Source of the DNA: Acanthococcus lagerstroemiae
Lineage: Eukaryota; Arthropoda; Insecta; Hemiptera; Eriococcidae
Length of the DNA: 64,000 bases
Direction: 5' to 3'
Assembly: GCA_031841125.1 (NCBI GenBank)
Contig: CM063108.1
Location: 71,086,344 to 71,150,343, forward strand
In this document: positions 10,426 through 22,877 of the stretch, piece after piece
Numbering within the stretch: the stretch's first letter is position 1
Layout of the letters: every line of letters starts with the position of its first letter
The notes under the pieces: model-generated
What the model was told of the DNA's origin: nothing
Database searches by the model: none
What the model saw: only the letters and a program-made list of their open reading frames with translations
Made by a program: the position numbers and the translations under genes

Positions 10426-12251
10426 ATTGAAAGCTGGTCTTTTTCACCTTATTACCTGAATTAGAACGTCAATATAAATTACTTTTTCGGAAACTCGCGG
10501 TGATTTCGAATTTACAAGTCCTAACGGTTTTCAGCAGGCTTCCATTCCCGCCATGAAAACAATGACAAATGAACTGGGCAATCTTCGACACGTTCAATTC
10601 AGACAGCTTTTGTTACCCAATAAATCGGACGAGTGCTTTTCCGTATGAAAGAAAGTCGAGTACTTACATCTAATTGGTAAATAGCCTACGAATAATAAAT
10701 AACGTCACGAAAAGTAAATGTGACCGAGCCCGGTTGACTTGCACTCACTTCTTGAACGACTCGAGGATGGAATTCCGATGAACAGCCGTTACACGGATTG
10801 GCTCGATAAATACTTACGTAAAATTACGAATTCTTCCAGAAATTACACCGGTTTAAAATAAACGTTCAATTTAGCAGTTAGCACATGATAGAAATGAGTA
10901 ATGTTTGATGAAGTGTTGAAATTTGAAGTCCATGTTTGCAGAGGAGCATCATTATTTTGGGCTTCCGCATGGGCAGGGTCACGGTTGGTCACGGTTTTGC
11001 GTCAGCGCCAGCGGTATGCAGTATAGCCACTAGCCAGATGTACCTACGGATTTGAGACAATACTCATCTTCCACCAATAGTGCTCAATGGTCCGGTCTGG
11101 AAAAAAATACCAATCGAGTACTTAGTTTTAGGACCTTTTTCGGGTTGTTTTTGTCAATTTCTTGCTTACAGTGTTGTAAGTTGTAAGAATAAAATCTAAT
11201 AAAAATCTTGACGTTCGGGTTCCAAAGGGGTTCCAGAAAGACTTCAGAATTTGATGAGAAGGGTAGGTAATGGAAAAAAAGTCTGCGAAAAACGGGCAGC
11301 GATATGAAAAATGAAGACCCGGATGACGGACATTTCGAATTTTTTCAGCGATTCGACGAATTAATTCCGATTTCAGATTGAAGTAGTTCTACTTTGAGAT
11401 AATGATTAGTAACCTCATTATTTTTTTACATATCCTTATCCGCAGTCCTCAACTCATTCCTTAATCCGTTGTCTTACTTCAGACAAATAGTTTCCAAGAC
11501 GTAGCTCAAGATGAATAGGCTAGTGCATAACGCCTCAAATTCATGATTATTATTGTTACATTGTTAGTCTGATGAGATGCGGTCTAATTCCAAATTTGAG
11601 CTTCCTTTTCAAATTCTGAAACTTTCGATTGTTCCGAGGGTACTATTGTCAATCTTTGGCCGAATCCATAAAATTGTCATGAAAAACGATAGAGGATTTA
11701 AATAATATATAGATGTTAAAACTTAAAACTAAGATAACTCCGACTAGCGACTTGCTTCTGCGTTCTTCCCACATGCCAAGACCTCGACTTGTTATCACTT
11801 ATCAGTTATCATATCAGTGATGTGTCATTTCGCTCCAGGACACCAGTTCTATGCGAAGTATGTGAGCTGAAATTCGGTAGAAGGTGTCGCGAATCATTGC
11901 GGGATGATCAAACTTTTGCTCCGAAACTTTGTACTCGTTCCTTCACTTTTATTTAGCATTTAATAGCGGCGTTACATTAAAAAAAATTCTTTGATCATTT
12001 ATGGGCGGTTGTGTGCTCTCTTCACCCCGCACCTGACTAAGATTATATAACACAAATCTGCACAAGCGCAAATCTGTACGTTCATACTTTTACAGGGTTT
12101 GTTCGGTATTGATTTTGTTAGAATTCTGTTCCAAAAAGTTCCAAAAGTTAATGTGTTCGTTGTGATCCGATGTTGTTTGTCGTGTTTCGCGTGTGAAATG
12201 AAGTGTGTTTGATTTTTCCGCTGTCGGTTTCACAATTGCGGTGTTTTCAAA
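10426..12251. promoter_or_regulatory. Divergent upstream region between Ran (-) and Syntaxin 1A (+)
   Basis: The 1.8 kb separating the two start codons must hold both 5' UTRs and probably both promoters. On the minus strand TTCTAATTCAG near 10455-10465 looks like the acceptor of a Ran leader intron, so the Ran start site may lie further right, around 10650-10850, where CpG is less depleted. On the plus side 12050-12251 is the likely Syntaxin 1A 5' UTR, with the word TATATAAC at 12044-12051. No exact start site can be assigned from sequence alone. Confidence 0.4.
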
Positions 12252-12284
12252 ATGACGAAAGACAGATTACCAGCCCTTAAAGCG
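12252..12284 (+). CDS. Syx1A: Syntaxin 1A, coding exon 1
   Basis: Syntaxin 1A is the presynaptic plasma-membrane t-SNARE for vesicle fusion. This exon encodes MTKDRLPALKA, which matches the N-peptide start of insect Syntaxin 1A (MTKDRLAALxA), the segment that binds the SM protein Rop/Munc18. It ends in phase 0 at a donor reading GTATAC, slightly off the GTAAGT consensus. The next exon continues the protein exactly (AQSDDDD...). The ATG is preceded by TTTTCAAA and is the only start that keeps the conserved N-peptide. On its own an 11-codon exon would be weak evidence; the match with exons 2 and 3 makes it firm. Confidence 0.88.
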
Positions 12285-14500
12285 GTATACACTTTACTAG
12301 TTTATTAATCATTTTCTAAATTCTAAGATAGTACTGTAGAACAGCATGCTAATTGAATCTACGAGCTTCCCACATTGTTTCAAATAAAACTTAGCTGCTT
12401 AGTTCTGTTGTAAAATTCAAAATTTAGCTATTAATTTGACAAAAAATACTGTAATTTATCTCTATAATAACTGTACCTTAACGAGAGTCGATTACTTTTG
12501 GATTAAACTTATAAAGTTCACATTTAATTTGCTCTAGAATCACTATCTTGGTAAAGTTCAGTACTCGATCAACGTAGTTCGCACAAGCTATTTACAGTAA
12601 TATAGTAATTCCTTACTAGCATCTCGCTAATAACCACTGCCACTGGTCACAATAATGTGTTTGGATAAACCGATCATTACCTGCTTTGTAATGCTCGCAT
12701 CTATGAGAAGACGATCCCATGTCCATTTTAAGTAAATAGATTACATTTATTTATACGAATTAAGACTCCCGCGTTATGATGATCTGATGAGATCTCTGCA
12801 CTGGTGAGAAGGTACATTTGAACTGGTGTACAGGTTTGCTTTTTATGCTGTTCGTAAATTGAAATGTATGTAGTGTGTTTACATTGCTATCTTATCTATG
12901 TTTGTTCTGCTTGCGGCTTCTCGAGGTACGTGAAATTCTCAATGTTCAAAAATTCGAGAATCAATTACGTCAAAGGTATTGACGATAGCAAGTTCTATAT
13001 CAGTATCATAGTGTACCATGAAGCCTCGATACCGCCCTATACATTTCTTCAAACCGGTAATTTTATTCGATTATATGTGTTATGTCGCTGCACGGCTCAT
13101 TGCTTGCCATCGGACCTGGTCAGCTTTGTGTTGAATTTTTGAAACCATAAATATGAAGTCGAGCTATTTTGGATAGCTTTGAAACTTGTGTGGTTCTCTT
13201 GTCATCCCTTTCACGAGTTGACTGAAGTCGCTGACAGCTACTTGCAAATGTAGCTCGAATAATTCCTACATTTTAAGCGAATTTACGTGGCCTTTTCGCT
13301 GCTTCGAAACTCTGCACTGAAGTTTTTAGTTCGATAGTTATACATTCGGAATTCTTCACTGTCGCCATGTATCTTTAGTAACTGTGATCCAGTTTCGAAA
13401 TACGTATACTGATGTCTGACATTGTGCATCGTTCACTATAGCTCCGTATTATTTGTAGTAACTGAGCTTCAGTTACGAAATCTACTTGTGTCTGACATTG
13501 TGAATTACCAGGAGTTTCGAAAAATCATCGTACCAACACGAAAAGTGGTTCGAGATATGAACCGGAGAAGTTCTCGGATTCTTTTATTCTAGAGTTCTTC
13601 TGCCGTAGGATCCATCCGGATGTAAGTTAGTGTGAAATACATATGACCAATTATCTCTTCTTACATCTGAGCATTTAGAAGTGTCGGTTTCTTAACATAA
13701 CGAACTCGACAATCCTCTCATGCGTAGAAACACAAGCGCATAATTCGTGCTTATAGCACCATGACTTCCATGGCGATGACTCAACCATGCTCTGAATGTG
13801 AATCATCTGCTTGTTCCTAATATGAAGGCACACTGTTATTTATTCTCCAAAACTTGGAATATTCGATTGGCCTCCGTTAACTACGAGCATATTAACCCGG
13901 ATTACTGTCGTCTTCATGGAAAAGAGTCTTTTTCGGAAATAGGTATTCACTTTTGGGAATGCAATAAGGTAGCTCGGTAAGCTACTTTAACGACAACTAT
14001 CGCAAATGATGGCTTATAAATTAATGAATCTTTCAGTCTTCAGTGGCAAGTCTGGTCAGCGTGAAGGTTGATTTTACTTTATCGTATAGTGCATTCTTTG
14101 CCGAGTCATGTACCTATTGCCTCAGAATTTTATTGCTAGATTGCTGTGTAAGCTTGTTACTATATGCAAAGAATCTCAATCATCATAATCAGACGCATGA
14201 AATATGACCCACCGACCCCTCGCTACCTACACATAGAGCATCGTACAGTTCCCTTCTAGTAATATTAATATTTTAATGACTGTTTATTTAGAGTCTCGAG
14301 ACCTTTTACTTTTCAGTAATGTGTTATACATCGTCGAAGAGAGTAGTTACTTGCCAAGTCGTGACATGGAAGCTATTAACCTTTCTCATTAACTCGTCAA
14401 TTTTGATTATCTTCTCAATGATCATATTCCCCGTGTTACATTATCTGGTTATTCTGATTCGAGCTTTTGCCCAAATTTTAAAACCGTTTATGATTTTCAG
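12285..14500 (+). other. Syntaxin 1A intron 1
   Basis: 2216 bp between the GTATAC donor and the TGATTTTCAG acceptor. AT-rich, with no convincing coding frame. At 13370-13500 two near-repeats of CAGTTnCGAAATnnn and TCTGACATTGTG lie about 90 bp apart. Otherwise nothing notable. Confidence 0.7.
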
Positions 14501-14587
14501 GCTCAGAGTGACGATGACGACGTTCCGGATGAGGTTGCGGTCACCGTGGAACCTCGTGATGGGTTCATGGATGAGTTTTTTGCCGAG
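14501..14587 (+). CDS. Syx1A: Syntaxin 1A, coding exon 2
   Basis: This exon of 29 codons encodes AQSDDDDVPDEV then AVTVEPRDGFMDEFFAE. The acidic run and the FMDEFFAxVEEIR boundary are characteristic of syntaxin 1: the same order occurs in fly and mammalian proteins (DSDDDDDVAVTV, FMDEFFEQVEEIR). It starts in phase 0 after TTTTCAG and ends in phase 0 at GTAAGT. It leads into the Habc domain, whose first helix is encoded by exon 3. No frameshift or stop. Confidence 0.93.
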
Positions 14588-15752
14588 GTAAGTACTCAAA
14601 GATCATAGTTCCTGAAAAGAAAGACAGCTTATTTTGGCAGTGCCGACAACGTAGGCTAACTGACTGGGTTTAGCCAGCCACTTCCCCCTTTTCTCACCCC
14701 TTTCCCTTCCCGACAATGTCTTCCTTAAAATTTAGTTGCATTTACCGTGTATCAAGCTCCGTTGGCTGTGGCGCATCCAAAATCTGCTTAGGCTTTCTCT
14801 CGAGGGGGTCCATTTATTCTGGAGTAATCCTATGTATACTCACCCCGCAAATGGGGTCACAAAACTTTTAACAAGGTCTTCATGGTTGAATGTAATCGTT
14901 GAGCGTATTGACGTGGTCTTGACGAGTCATCTTCTTTAAACATTCGGGAAAATTCTTATATATTCGGAACGAGTATTAGTCAGGGCTCGGAGCCAAGCAT
15001 TCTGGAGTCGTAAAAAGTCTAAGCCGAATCATATTTCCCTCTTGACATTCCCCTCTTTGTGATAATAATAAATTAATTTGTTGGCTGGTTTCAGCCATTT
15101 CTTGCAAATCAGTGTCCGGTGTCCATTTGAGCTTAATGAATGCGGATTAACCAACCATTTGATAACAAATGGAGTTATTACCGTATTACTTCACCGCTTT
15201 AGTAGCCTGTTCCAATAATGACCAATCTTTGTAGAATTGAAGTATCTTCTAAGCTTCTCTCAGATTTTAAGTTGCTGCATTCCCCAATAATTCTCAAATA
15301 TTATATTATTTAGGGAGCGGATTTTAATGAAATCGCATGTTCGTCTGGGTCGAGTGAAAAACGATGTATTTAAGACACTTACGTTTCAAATCTTTCTGAG
15401 CAAAATGAGTCCTACGTATTTGTTTTCGCATATTTTGCATATTTTACCTATAAATGCATATTTTTGCATATTTCTGGTCATTTTTAGCGTATATTTTACC
15501 GTTTTATAGGGTTATTCTTCAGAAATGTTGATATTTCGGTCCTCAGCAGTTATCTCACATGTTATTAATGATACGGGCTTTGTTTCTTTTTTTTTTCGTT
15601 GATAGATATGACTGAATTCTACTTTTTCAAGGTTTCAAAAGAAAATTTGATCCACTTTTAATGTGTCGAAATTGGATTAAATATGCTAAAATGTCCATCG
15701 GCACAACTGTCCCTCTAATAATTTTTATTATTATTATTTTTTAATTTTTAAA

Positions 15753-15867
15753 CTATATACTTATAGGTGGGGGCTCGGGCCCAACCCCGGTCCCAAAGTG
15801 TTCCCCTCGGCACTGATGCGATTTTGGCATGCGTGCATCGCCATACGTCCCACCACACCATATACTT
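15753..15867 (-). mobile_element. Short GC-rich insertion flanked by a direct repeat
   Basis: About 90 bp of GC-rich DNA (15767-15857, with GGGCTCGGGCCCAACCC) sits between two copies of ATATACTTATAGG (about 15754-15766 and 15856-15868). The repeat looks like a target-site duplication of a short retroposed fragment. The GC-rich piece resembles R1/Jockey-type LINE tails in composition, but no coding motif is present. It is nested inside the hAT-related element. Confidence 0.5.
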
Positions 15868-16416
15868 ATAGGTATTAAAACTTGGGAGTTCCCAGAGGTT
15901 GTAGTGCTGCGTACTGAAAAGGTGATCAGTGCAATTTTTTCATAAGATTATAGCAAACTTTAAACGTCTTTAAATCAATTAAAAATTGATTTTTAAAAAA
16001 TCTCGTCTTACATTTTATTGTATTGTATGTTACTAAACAATGGAATTATAGTCAGCGCAAGTGGGTGGAATAATTTTCGGCTGTTTTTTGCCTTCCTAAG
16101 GACAGGGACTGCGGAAGTGATTTGTGACAGGGGGGAGGCAAACTTTTATAATCACTTTCAGTGATAGTAACAGGGATATCCACTCCCACGAAAATTTAAA
16201 ATGGTTAAAAACTTACATTCAAAAATCGGAAAAATGGGGGGGGGCACTTAGCCTTCCCTGCACCTCACTTCCGCGATCCCTGCCTAAGGATAGCAGTATT
16301 TCAATTAAAAAGTATCCATGATCACCCTTTCAGTTTCACTCGCGCCGGTGATTTTGTAGCGCTCTCTAGTGCAGGTTTTGCCGCCTATTAGATTAGAACA
16401 AACTGGCAAAATACTA

Positions 16417-16746
16417 CTACTCTAGGTAAATAAATGAATGAGTTGGTAACGTGGAAATTGCGTCTTCAAACCAGAGAGTTAGTGTTACCAACCGTGAAAA
16501 TTGTCCCTCGATTTTTTGTCTATCGGCAAGGCTCTTTTTCAACCAATCATAAAACAGGAGTTTCAATATTTTTTCGTCGTAATGGTCAAACTGTATATTC
16601 TTACCAGAGCAATAGGGTCCGCATATCAAATCCCAATTTTTTTGTGACGAAACTCGTGCATTCGCGTACTGATGTCTAAAATTAAGAGTTTTAAAAAAAG
16701 TGTCTTTCGGCATGGTTATCTTTATGCAATGATGGACGTTTATCAT
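16417..16746 (-). pseudogene. Unidentified 109-codon ORF inside the hAT-related element
   Basis: The frame starts MINVHHCIKITMPKDTFF and contains the hydrophilic stretch FRHQYANARVSSQKNWDLICG, then DWLKKSLADRQKIEGQFSR. I do not recognise a BED finger or a hAT dimerisation motif. Its location within TIRs suggests a decayed fragment of the element's own protein; that is inference from position only. Confidence 0.2.
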
Positions 16747-17200
16747 CCAAACATAATTACATCTAATTAGTGGGTTAGTATGTCTTTATCAACTATCCAT
16801 ACAATTTATTTTGGTTTTGGAATCTACTAATCGACGGCAGAACACTTTTTGTTCGCTATTGTCCTTCGGCATGGCATTCATCATTTTGATGGCAATGCCA
16901 AAATACAGAATATCTTCACTGTTGGCCCAATCTTGCTAACAATGTTAACATTTCTTAACGACTTCCATCAGAAAAAGTTTAAATATCCCTACTTTCCTCC
17001 ATAAAAAAACATACCTGAAATATCAACATTTTTGAACAATGGCCACGTATTTCCGTAATTTTCAACATATCTTTCTTAGAAAATCGAAAAAGTACACATT
17101 TTTTGGATTCTTCACTAGCACCTTGAACAAAAAAATCCCGTTTTTCTATACTGTAGCGCTCCATGCGCAGATTTACGCTACTAATTTTGCAACATTAAAA

Positions 17201-17560
17201 TGGACGCTGTTAAGCGTAAGGGAACCAACCAACATTTGTAAAGAAAATGAGTCATTAGTAAAAAGTAGAATTTTTCAAAACTGAGCCCCCGATTCAAAAA
17301 TGTGTACACACGTTGAAAAAAGCTTATCAGTAAACACTATGTCATATAGTTTCTACATGGCTCTTGAACTTCGAATCATGTGTTCTCAAAAAACGTAACA
17401 TTTAATGCCAATGAATAATGCCGGTTTATGGACGTAGCGTTTACTGATAAGCTTTTTTCAACGTGGGTACACATTTTTGAATCGGGGGCTCAGTTTTGAA
17501 AAATTCTACTTTTTACGCTCTTTCCAACGATCCTAATAATTCATTTTGTCAACAAATGTC
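17201..17560. repeat. Two MITE copies tail to tail forming a large imperfect palindrome
   Basis: 17201-17345 (TGGACGCTGTTAAGCG ... TCAGTAAACAC) returns in reverse complement at about 17425-17560 (TAGCGTTTACTGATAAGC ... TCATTTTGTCAACAAATG). The arms include AGCCCCCGATTCAAAAATG and ACGTTGAAAAAAGCTTATC. The unit is the same as the complete MITE at 17791-18053. Confidence 0.7.
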
Positions 17561-17790
17561 CTTGGGGAGCTTCTTGTTTAACAGCATTCAAATTCGCGAG
17601 CTAGCCTCATTCGGATGTCTAGTATCTGTCTCGACCATATTTTAATAATGCAATTGACGGATAAAGTTACCGATTGTATTCTTCTTTCAACGTTAAAACG
17701 GGGTACTGCTCTTCACGCTCTTTAAAATGATACCCATATCGTCAGCACATATTTTTACCTTTTTTACGCCTATTTTGGATTTTGTTACGC

Positions 17791-18053
17791 ATATATGGAC
17801 GCTATTCAGCGTACGGGAACCAACCAACATTTGTAAACAAAATGAGTTATTAGTATTGTTGGAAAGAGCGTAAAAAGTAGAATTTTTCAAAATTGGGCCC
17901 CCGATTCAAAAATGTGTACTCACGTTGAAAAAGGCTTATCAGTAAACGCTATGTCATATAGTTTCTACATGGCTCTTGAACTTTGAATCCCGTGTTCTCA
18001 AAAAAAACGGATTTTGCTGGTTGGTTCCCTTACGCTGAATAGCGTCCATATAT
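17791..18053. mobile_element. 263-bp MITE with ~36-bp inverted ends, nested in the hAT-related element
   Basis: The left end reads ATATATGGACGCTATTCAGC and continues GTACGGGAACCAACCA; the right end is its reverse complement with one difference. Each end contains a small hairpin (ACGCT-ATTC-AGCGT). The ATAT/TA at the ends prevents an exact boundary, but a TA-type target as in Tc1/mariner elements is plausible. It interrupts the CGCATAT word of the surrounding hAT element, so it is the younger insertion. Confidence 0.7.
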
Positions 18054-19069
18054 GCGCATATTTCACTTATTTATCGCGCGTAAAAATCCGCTCCCTAATT
18101 ATTGGGAATCCCATTTGTAGTTAGTTTCAAAGCTTGAAGAAAACCGAAGAACTAATTTCAGTTGATTTCACGGCCGAATTCATATATTGTTTGTTTCAAG
18201 TCCAAATTAAAATTAACGAATGAAGATCAATTTCGACAGAGCTGCTATTGCTGCAATACGCAATATAGTAGCAGAGCGTGGTTTCTTTTAGTGTGCCAAG
18301 TTTTGGTGCGCCCTTACTCCCTTCTATAATATGATGATTAAATTGGTTCGGATGTAGTAACGTACTAAATTTTTATGACAGGAATGTGTTTAATTAGAAT
18401 AGGACAACGTTGATCTATCGTAATACTCTAGAAATCTTATACTATGTTTTCCATTGCACCTATATCAGCGGAAATGGGCGTGAAGGCCAAGTGATTCAAT
18501 CTCAATGATTTTTTATCCGACAAGAACGCGTATCAATAATTCAGCTATGTAATACTTTCTAATATTTTTCACAGAATTCACATAAAATAAGAATGAATAT
18601 GCGTTCTGTTAAGTGAACTGTTCGTAAGGGTTTTGTTTTCGTTCACTATTATATTATGTCTGTTGTGGATGAATAAGTTACTCACTTTAGTGATTCATTT
18701 AACACTTTTCGTATACTAATGGCTAATCTAGAGGGCAATCTTGGGAGAGATCAGAGATCATTCAAAATATGTAAGAATTATACTTTTTACCCCCTACCCT
18801 TTTTCCTCAATTAATGGACCTGTTTGTCCCCGTAACGTTAGTAATTGAGTAAGTGGACAATGAAACAATACTTAAGAGTTTTGAACGATTTGTACCTCTG
18901 ACTGTTCTTTTATCGCGACGTTGAAAATGAAAATGCCTTCCAAAGCGAGTGTGAGTTACATTTTTTTAACTCGCTGAATCTTTAGTTGGATGAATTCCAA
19001 ATGTTCCTCGTCGTACCATCCCAGTTTGTTCTTCGTCAAAGGGGAGGGGGAGAGGAATTCTTGAGATTA

Positions 19070-19460
19070 ATGGAGACTTCTTCCAAACTTGTTAAGACTC
19101 ATTGATACTGTTCCAAACTCGTTAGTGATTTGCTAACTTATAAAACTGATTTAAGACCTTTTACAACTCTTCCAGACCTTATTAAGACTCCTCAGAACTG
19201 TGTTTATAGCTAATAGAAATCCTTTCATGTCGCTTTAGAGTAAGTAGATGCTCCTCATTAGTCTCTTCTGATGCAGCTAAAGATTCTTTCGGCTTATCAC
19301 GACTTTAAAACGCATTTAAAACCCGTGAAAACGTGTTTACGACTGTATAAGACTCGTGGAACTTTTTTAAACTCGCTACAACTCTTGAAGACTGGTTTTA
19401 CAACTTTTGAGACACTCATTTATTTAGAATTTCTTCAAACTCCTTAGGACCCTAATAGGT
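19070..19460 (+). repeat. Degenerate tandem tract of GACTCnTTAAGACTTnTT-like units
   Basis: About 20 loosely spaced copies of AGACT/AAACT followed by CnTT or TGTT. It has no coding potential. Similar wording occurs at 1490-1800 and 50900-51110, suggesting an old diverged satellite-like sequence in this genome. Confidence 0.4.
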
Positions 19461-22400
19461 TTATTCAAGAGCCGGTAGGATTTCGCCAATTTACGGAGCT
19501 TTTTTCCCCCAATATCTGTCTCTGGGAAGGGCAATTTTTCTCGTGGCTTCCTACGTGTGTCTGCGCCTATCGCTTACGCAAGCATCACACGTTCTCGAAG
19601 TTTCTTCAGCTTCAAGATACTCGATGAAAGTTGCGGTTCCAAGTTTTAATCTTTCCTCTCGTGACCAACGCAATCACACATTGTTGTACCCTTGGGTAAA
19701 TAAATGTTGAAATCTTTCAATACGTCGAAAGTCGAGTGTATGAGAAAATTGATACGCACGAATCTACAAATACGCATATCCGTAATTAGAAACATGGGAA
19801 ATAATACAGCTAGAATTTTTTTGTGGAATTAACGTCCATTCACACGACTGTTCTAGCTTCGTTTCGATTTAGCTCGGTCAAATTATTTTGGAAGGTCGAG
19901 GGAAAAAGCTTACTGCGAGGCCACGGCATAAATATTCATCGTGTCGATTTATTTTTATCATTTAAAAGGTCATGCTAATTTCTGGACAAAATGTGTTTTC
20001 CATAAAATTTTTGATTCGGTACATCGAAATTATGAAGTAATTTTGTGAATACTCGTTTCAGTCTAATGAAAAAGGGACATCGACGACTATTGCCGTTTTC
20101 TAGTCACTCTTTACATATCGCTATAGATGCATAATATAATCGCGATCTCGAAATCTGTACGATAGTTTATATGTTCTTCTTGGAAATGGCGCCTGGTGTT
20201 GTCACCTTAGTACATGCGGGTCACATTAAGAATTGCACGAACATTTTGAATCAAAACTTATTATTCACCCTAGTAGTACGTGTTAAGGCCAAAATCGGAC
20301 TTTTTCCGAGGTCGTGTATTGTATTTCTGCTTGGAGAAAAATGGAAATCATGATTGGGAACTTTCCTTTCCGACAGAAAAGGAGATATTTTAGGCTGAAA
20401 TATATCATTTTCAAAAATAGAGGAGTTGTTAGCTAGCTCCCGTGTCGTACAAGTAGGGCTCAGAATTATCACTATCGCTTTCTCCAGCCCAAAACGCATC
20501 ATTTTCACAAGTATTCGGTAGAACAATTTTGAAGAGAGAGGGCAAAAATACTACTTATTCTGTTTTTCAAAATGAAGTTAGGGCTAAATAATGTATCGCT
20601 TCCTAATCAGAAAATGAAAAATATTCTCCAGAACTCGATTTCTTTTTCGAAATTATTCATCGTAGTCATAGAAAAGCGGTTGGAAAAACGACCAAATAAT
20701 ATGTAATTCCAAAACAGACGATTGCGACGTAAATCGCTTCGAACTACTGAATCTCGAAAACTAAGATCGACCACTTGGTTTATTGTAATTTGAACGTACA
20801 CACAGGTTTAGTGTTTTTTAATTACTTTATTTTTTAAATTTACTTTTTAACTGTGTTTTTTATTAATTCAAAAAATAGACAGCGTTGTGGAAAAAAATGT
20901 TTCTTTTGCGAACTTTTTTTTTTTAAATCCATAGTTTTTGTAATTTATTCTGACTTTTTAATAAGTTGATAAATTTTATTTTATCAACATTATAAATATT
21001 TCGATATAATAGATAAGAAAAAAAACAACGTTGTAAAAAAGTTGAAAACAAAAGAAAAAAAAACGTTTTCTATTACGTGCTTAAAACTTTGTTTTTTACG
21101 TGTTTTTAAGCCAACCAACCGTCCCTGTGTACACATCTATCTATCTGTCGATCTTTCTACTTTCTGTCCATCTGTTTATCTCTTAATATCAATCTATCTG
21201 TTGCCTGACTGTCTGCCTGTTTTCAGTATCGGGATCAGTGAGGTTTAGTTTTCATGATGGTAACTAAATTCCTATCGCGCGTAAAAAGGCTTGTTGAGAA
21301 AAAATTAATAGTGGACATAGTGAGCTCTTCGGCTCCCGAGCTCGCAATCCATCCGTTCAACTAAAATAATCAAATGAATTGGAAGATTTCAGTACGAAGT
21401 TGAAATTCGGCATGTTCGGTGCTGGCAGCATTTCAGTCATGCAGAAACTGCTCGCTTCGTGAAAATTTGAATTAACAAGATAGCCTCTGGGAGCAGTGCT
21501 TTCGAGTCCCAGCGGTGGTAACTTGCTTACCTAAGTGTTGCTAACTTTGATTTATCATGGAGTTTAACAGAATTTCATTTTATTTTATTTTATTCTCTTC
21601 CGTACCGCGGTCCCTTCGAGATATAAATGGAATTTTAAGCGCCTTTTGTTCTTCTGATCGTAAATCAACAAGTTCATTTTTGTATTTTGTTAATATCAGC
21701 TGTCTTCTTCACGGGTTTCGTTGTTCTGAATCTTCTAACGATGGTTACCTTTAAAATGATCATCCTACGTTTGTATCATGATGTACGCCGTCTTCCGGTA
21801 TTCGATTTTCATAATAGGAATTCGTATACTTTTCTCGTATAGTTTTGGTGGAAACATACTAACCTCCGGTTCTCTAAATTTGTGGCGACGTAACATACAA
21901 CTTTTATAAATCCTGGAAAGAAGACGCGATATGAATCAATTTGGTATACTTATTTGACATCGCGTAATGATGATTTGCCGTACAATAAAAGTGGCTCGAA
22001 ATTACGTCATTCATTTTGTGGGAAAATTGAAAATCAGTAAATTTTTCCCGCTCGTGTTATGTGGTCTAATGGGTAACCGGAGGCGGGAAAAAAGAACGTT
22101 AAAACTGCACCAAAGTCGAAATGAACGAAATGGAAAAAGGGACAGTTGAACGAGCCCGTAAGTAATAAATTGTTTTCGGAAATTACGAACTAACTGGGTA
22201 CCATTGTTGACCACTCATGTAGTGTAAATTAACGGACTTGTTTGCTGTATCGACGTTGGGGTACCTATCTAAGTTAGTGTTTTCACAATGTATTCTGCTA
22301 TTCGAAAAAAATATTGTGACAGTTCTATACAGCGTAAGCTGTAGTGGAAACATTCTCTTCATGATCCATAGTAATAATACCCACACATTAGCGCCAATCA

Positions 22401-22877
22401 TTTATTGCAAAAGTATTTTTCACGGCATTTCTGTCATCCGTAGCCATAATTAATTGCGGATAATTTACGTGAGTAATTTACAGTGTACTAGCAGCACTAA
22501 CTCTATTACCGGACAACCGTGCAGGTTATCTAAAAAATGTGTATTGAAGCGCATATTTGCCATTTTTCTTTCGTTTGATGATTCTGAAAACTTTGTACTA
22601 AAACCAATACGCCATAGTGTAACTTCCTCTTGGGTGATACCTGCCGTGGTGAGGAGGCTTAAGCGTAAAAAAATATTTTAAATAGACTCTCGAAGTTAGA
22701 TATCGTTAAAATCGCGACCAAAAGCACCTAGGGGAAGGCAAATTCCGACAGATAAACCCTGTTGAAAGCAATGAAAAACTACAACAGTATCTCTTTCCAG
22801 GAAAAAATGTAGCTTTTCCGAATAATAAATAATTACTGATGATGGCGTTCCGGCATGTATATAATTTTTCCGGACGT

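Larger units (their letters stand above)
15311..18097. mobile_element. hAT-related element, 2.8 kb, with nested insertions
   Basis: The ends are inverted: TAGGGAGCGGATTTT at 15311 and its reverse complement ending at 18097. ATTATT stands outside both ends (15305-15310 and 18098-18103). That is 6 bp and low complexity, so weaker than the usual 8-bp hAT duplication. Its right end (GAAATATGCGCATAT inward of the TIR) matches the left end of the 6893-7832 element, and 15890-16390 matches 7437-7740 inverted, so both belong to one family lying in opposite orientations. The larger element has been interrupted by a 90-bp insertion at 15767-15857 and by a palindromic MITE cluster at 17200-18053. A 109-codon minus-strand frame at 16746-16417 may be a decayed transposase piece. 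Confidence 0.65.

Noticed and set aside
14319..14591. 90-codon ORF across Syntaxin exon 2
   Set aside because: It reads another frame over the exon and its polypyrimidine tract; the SDDDD...FMDEFFAE frame is the conserved one.
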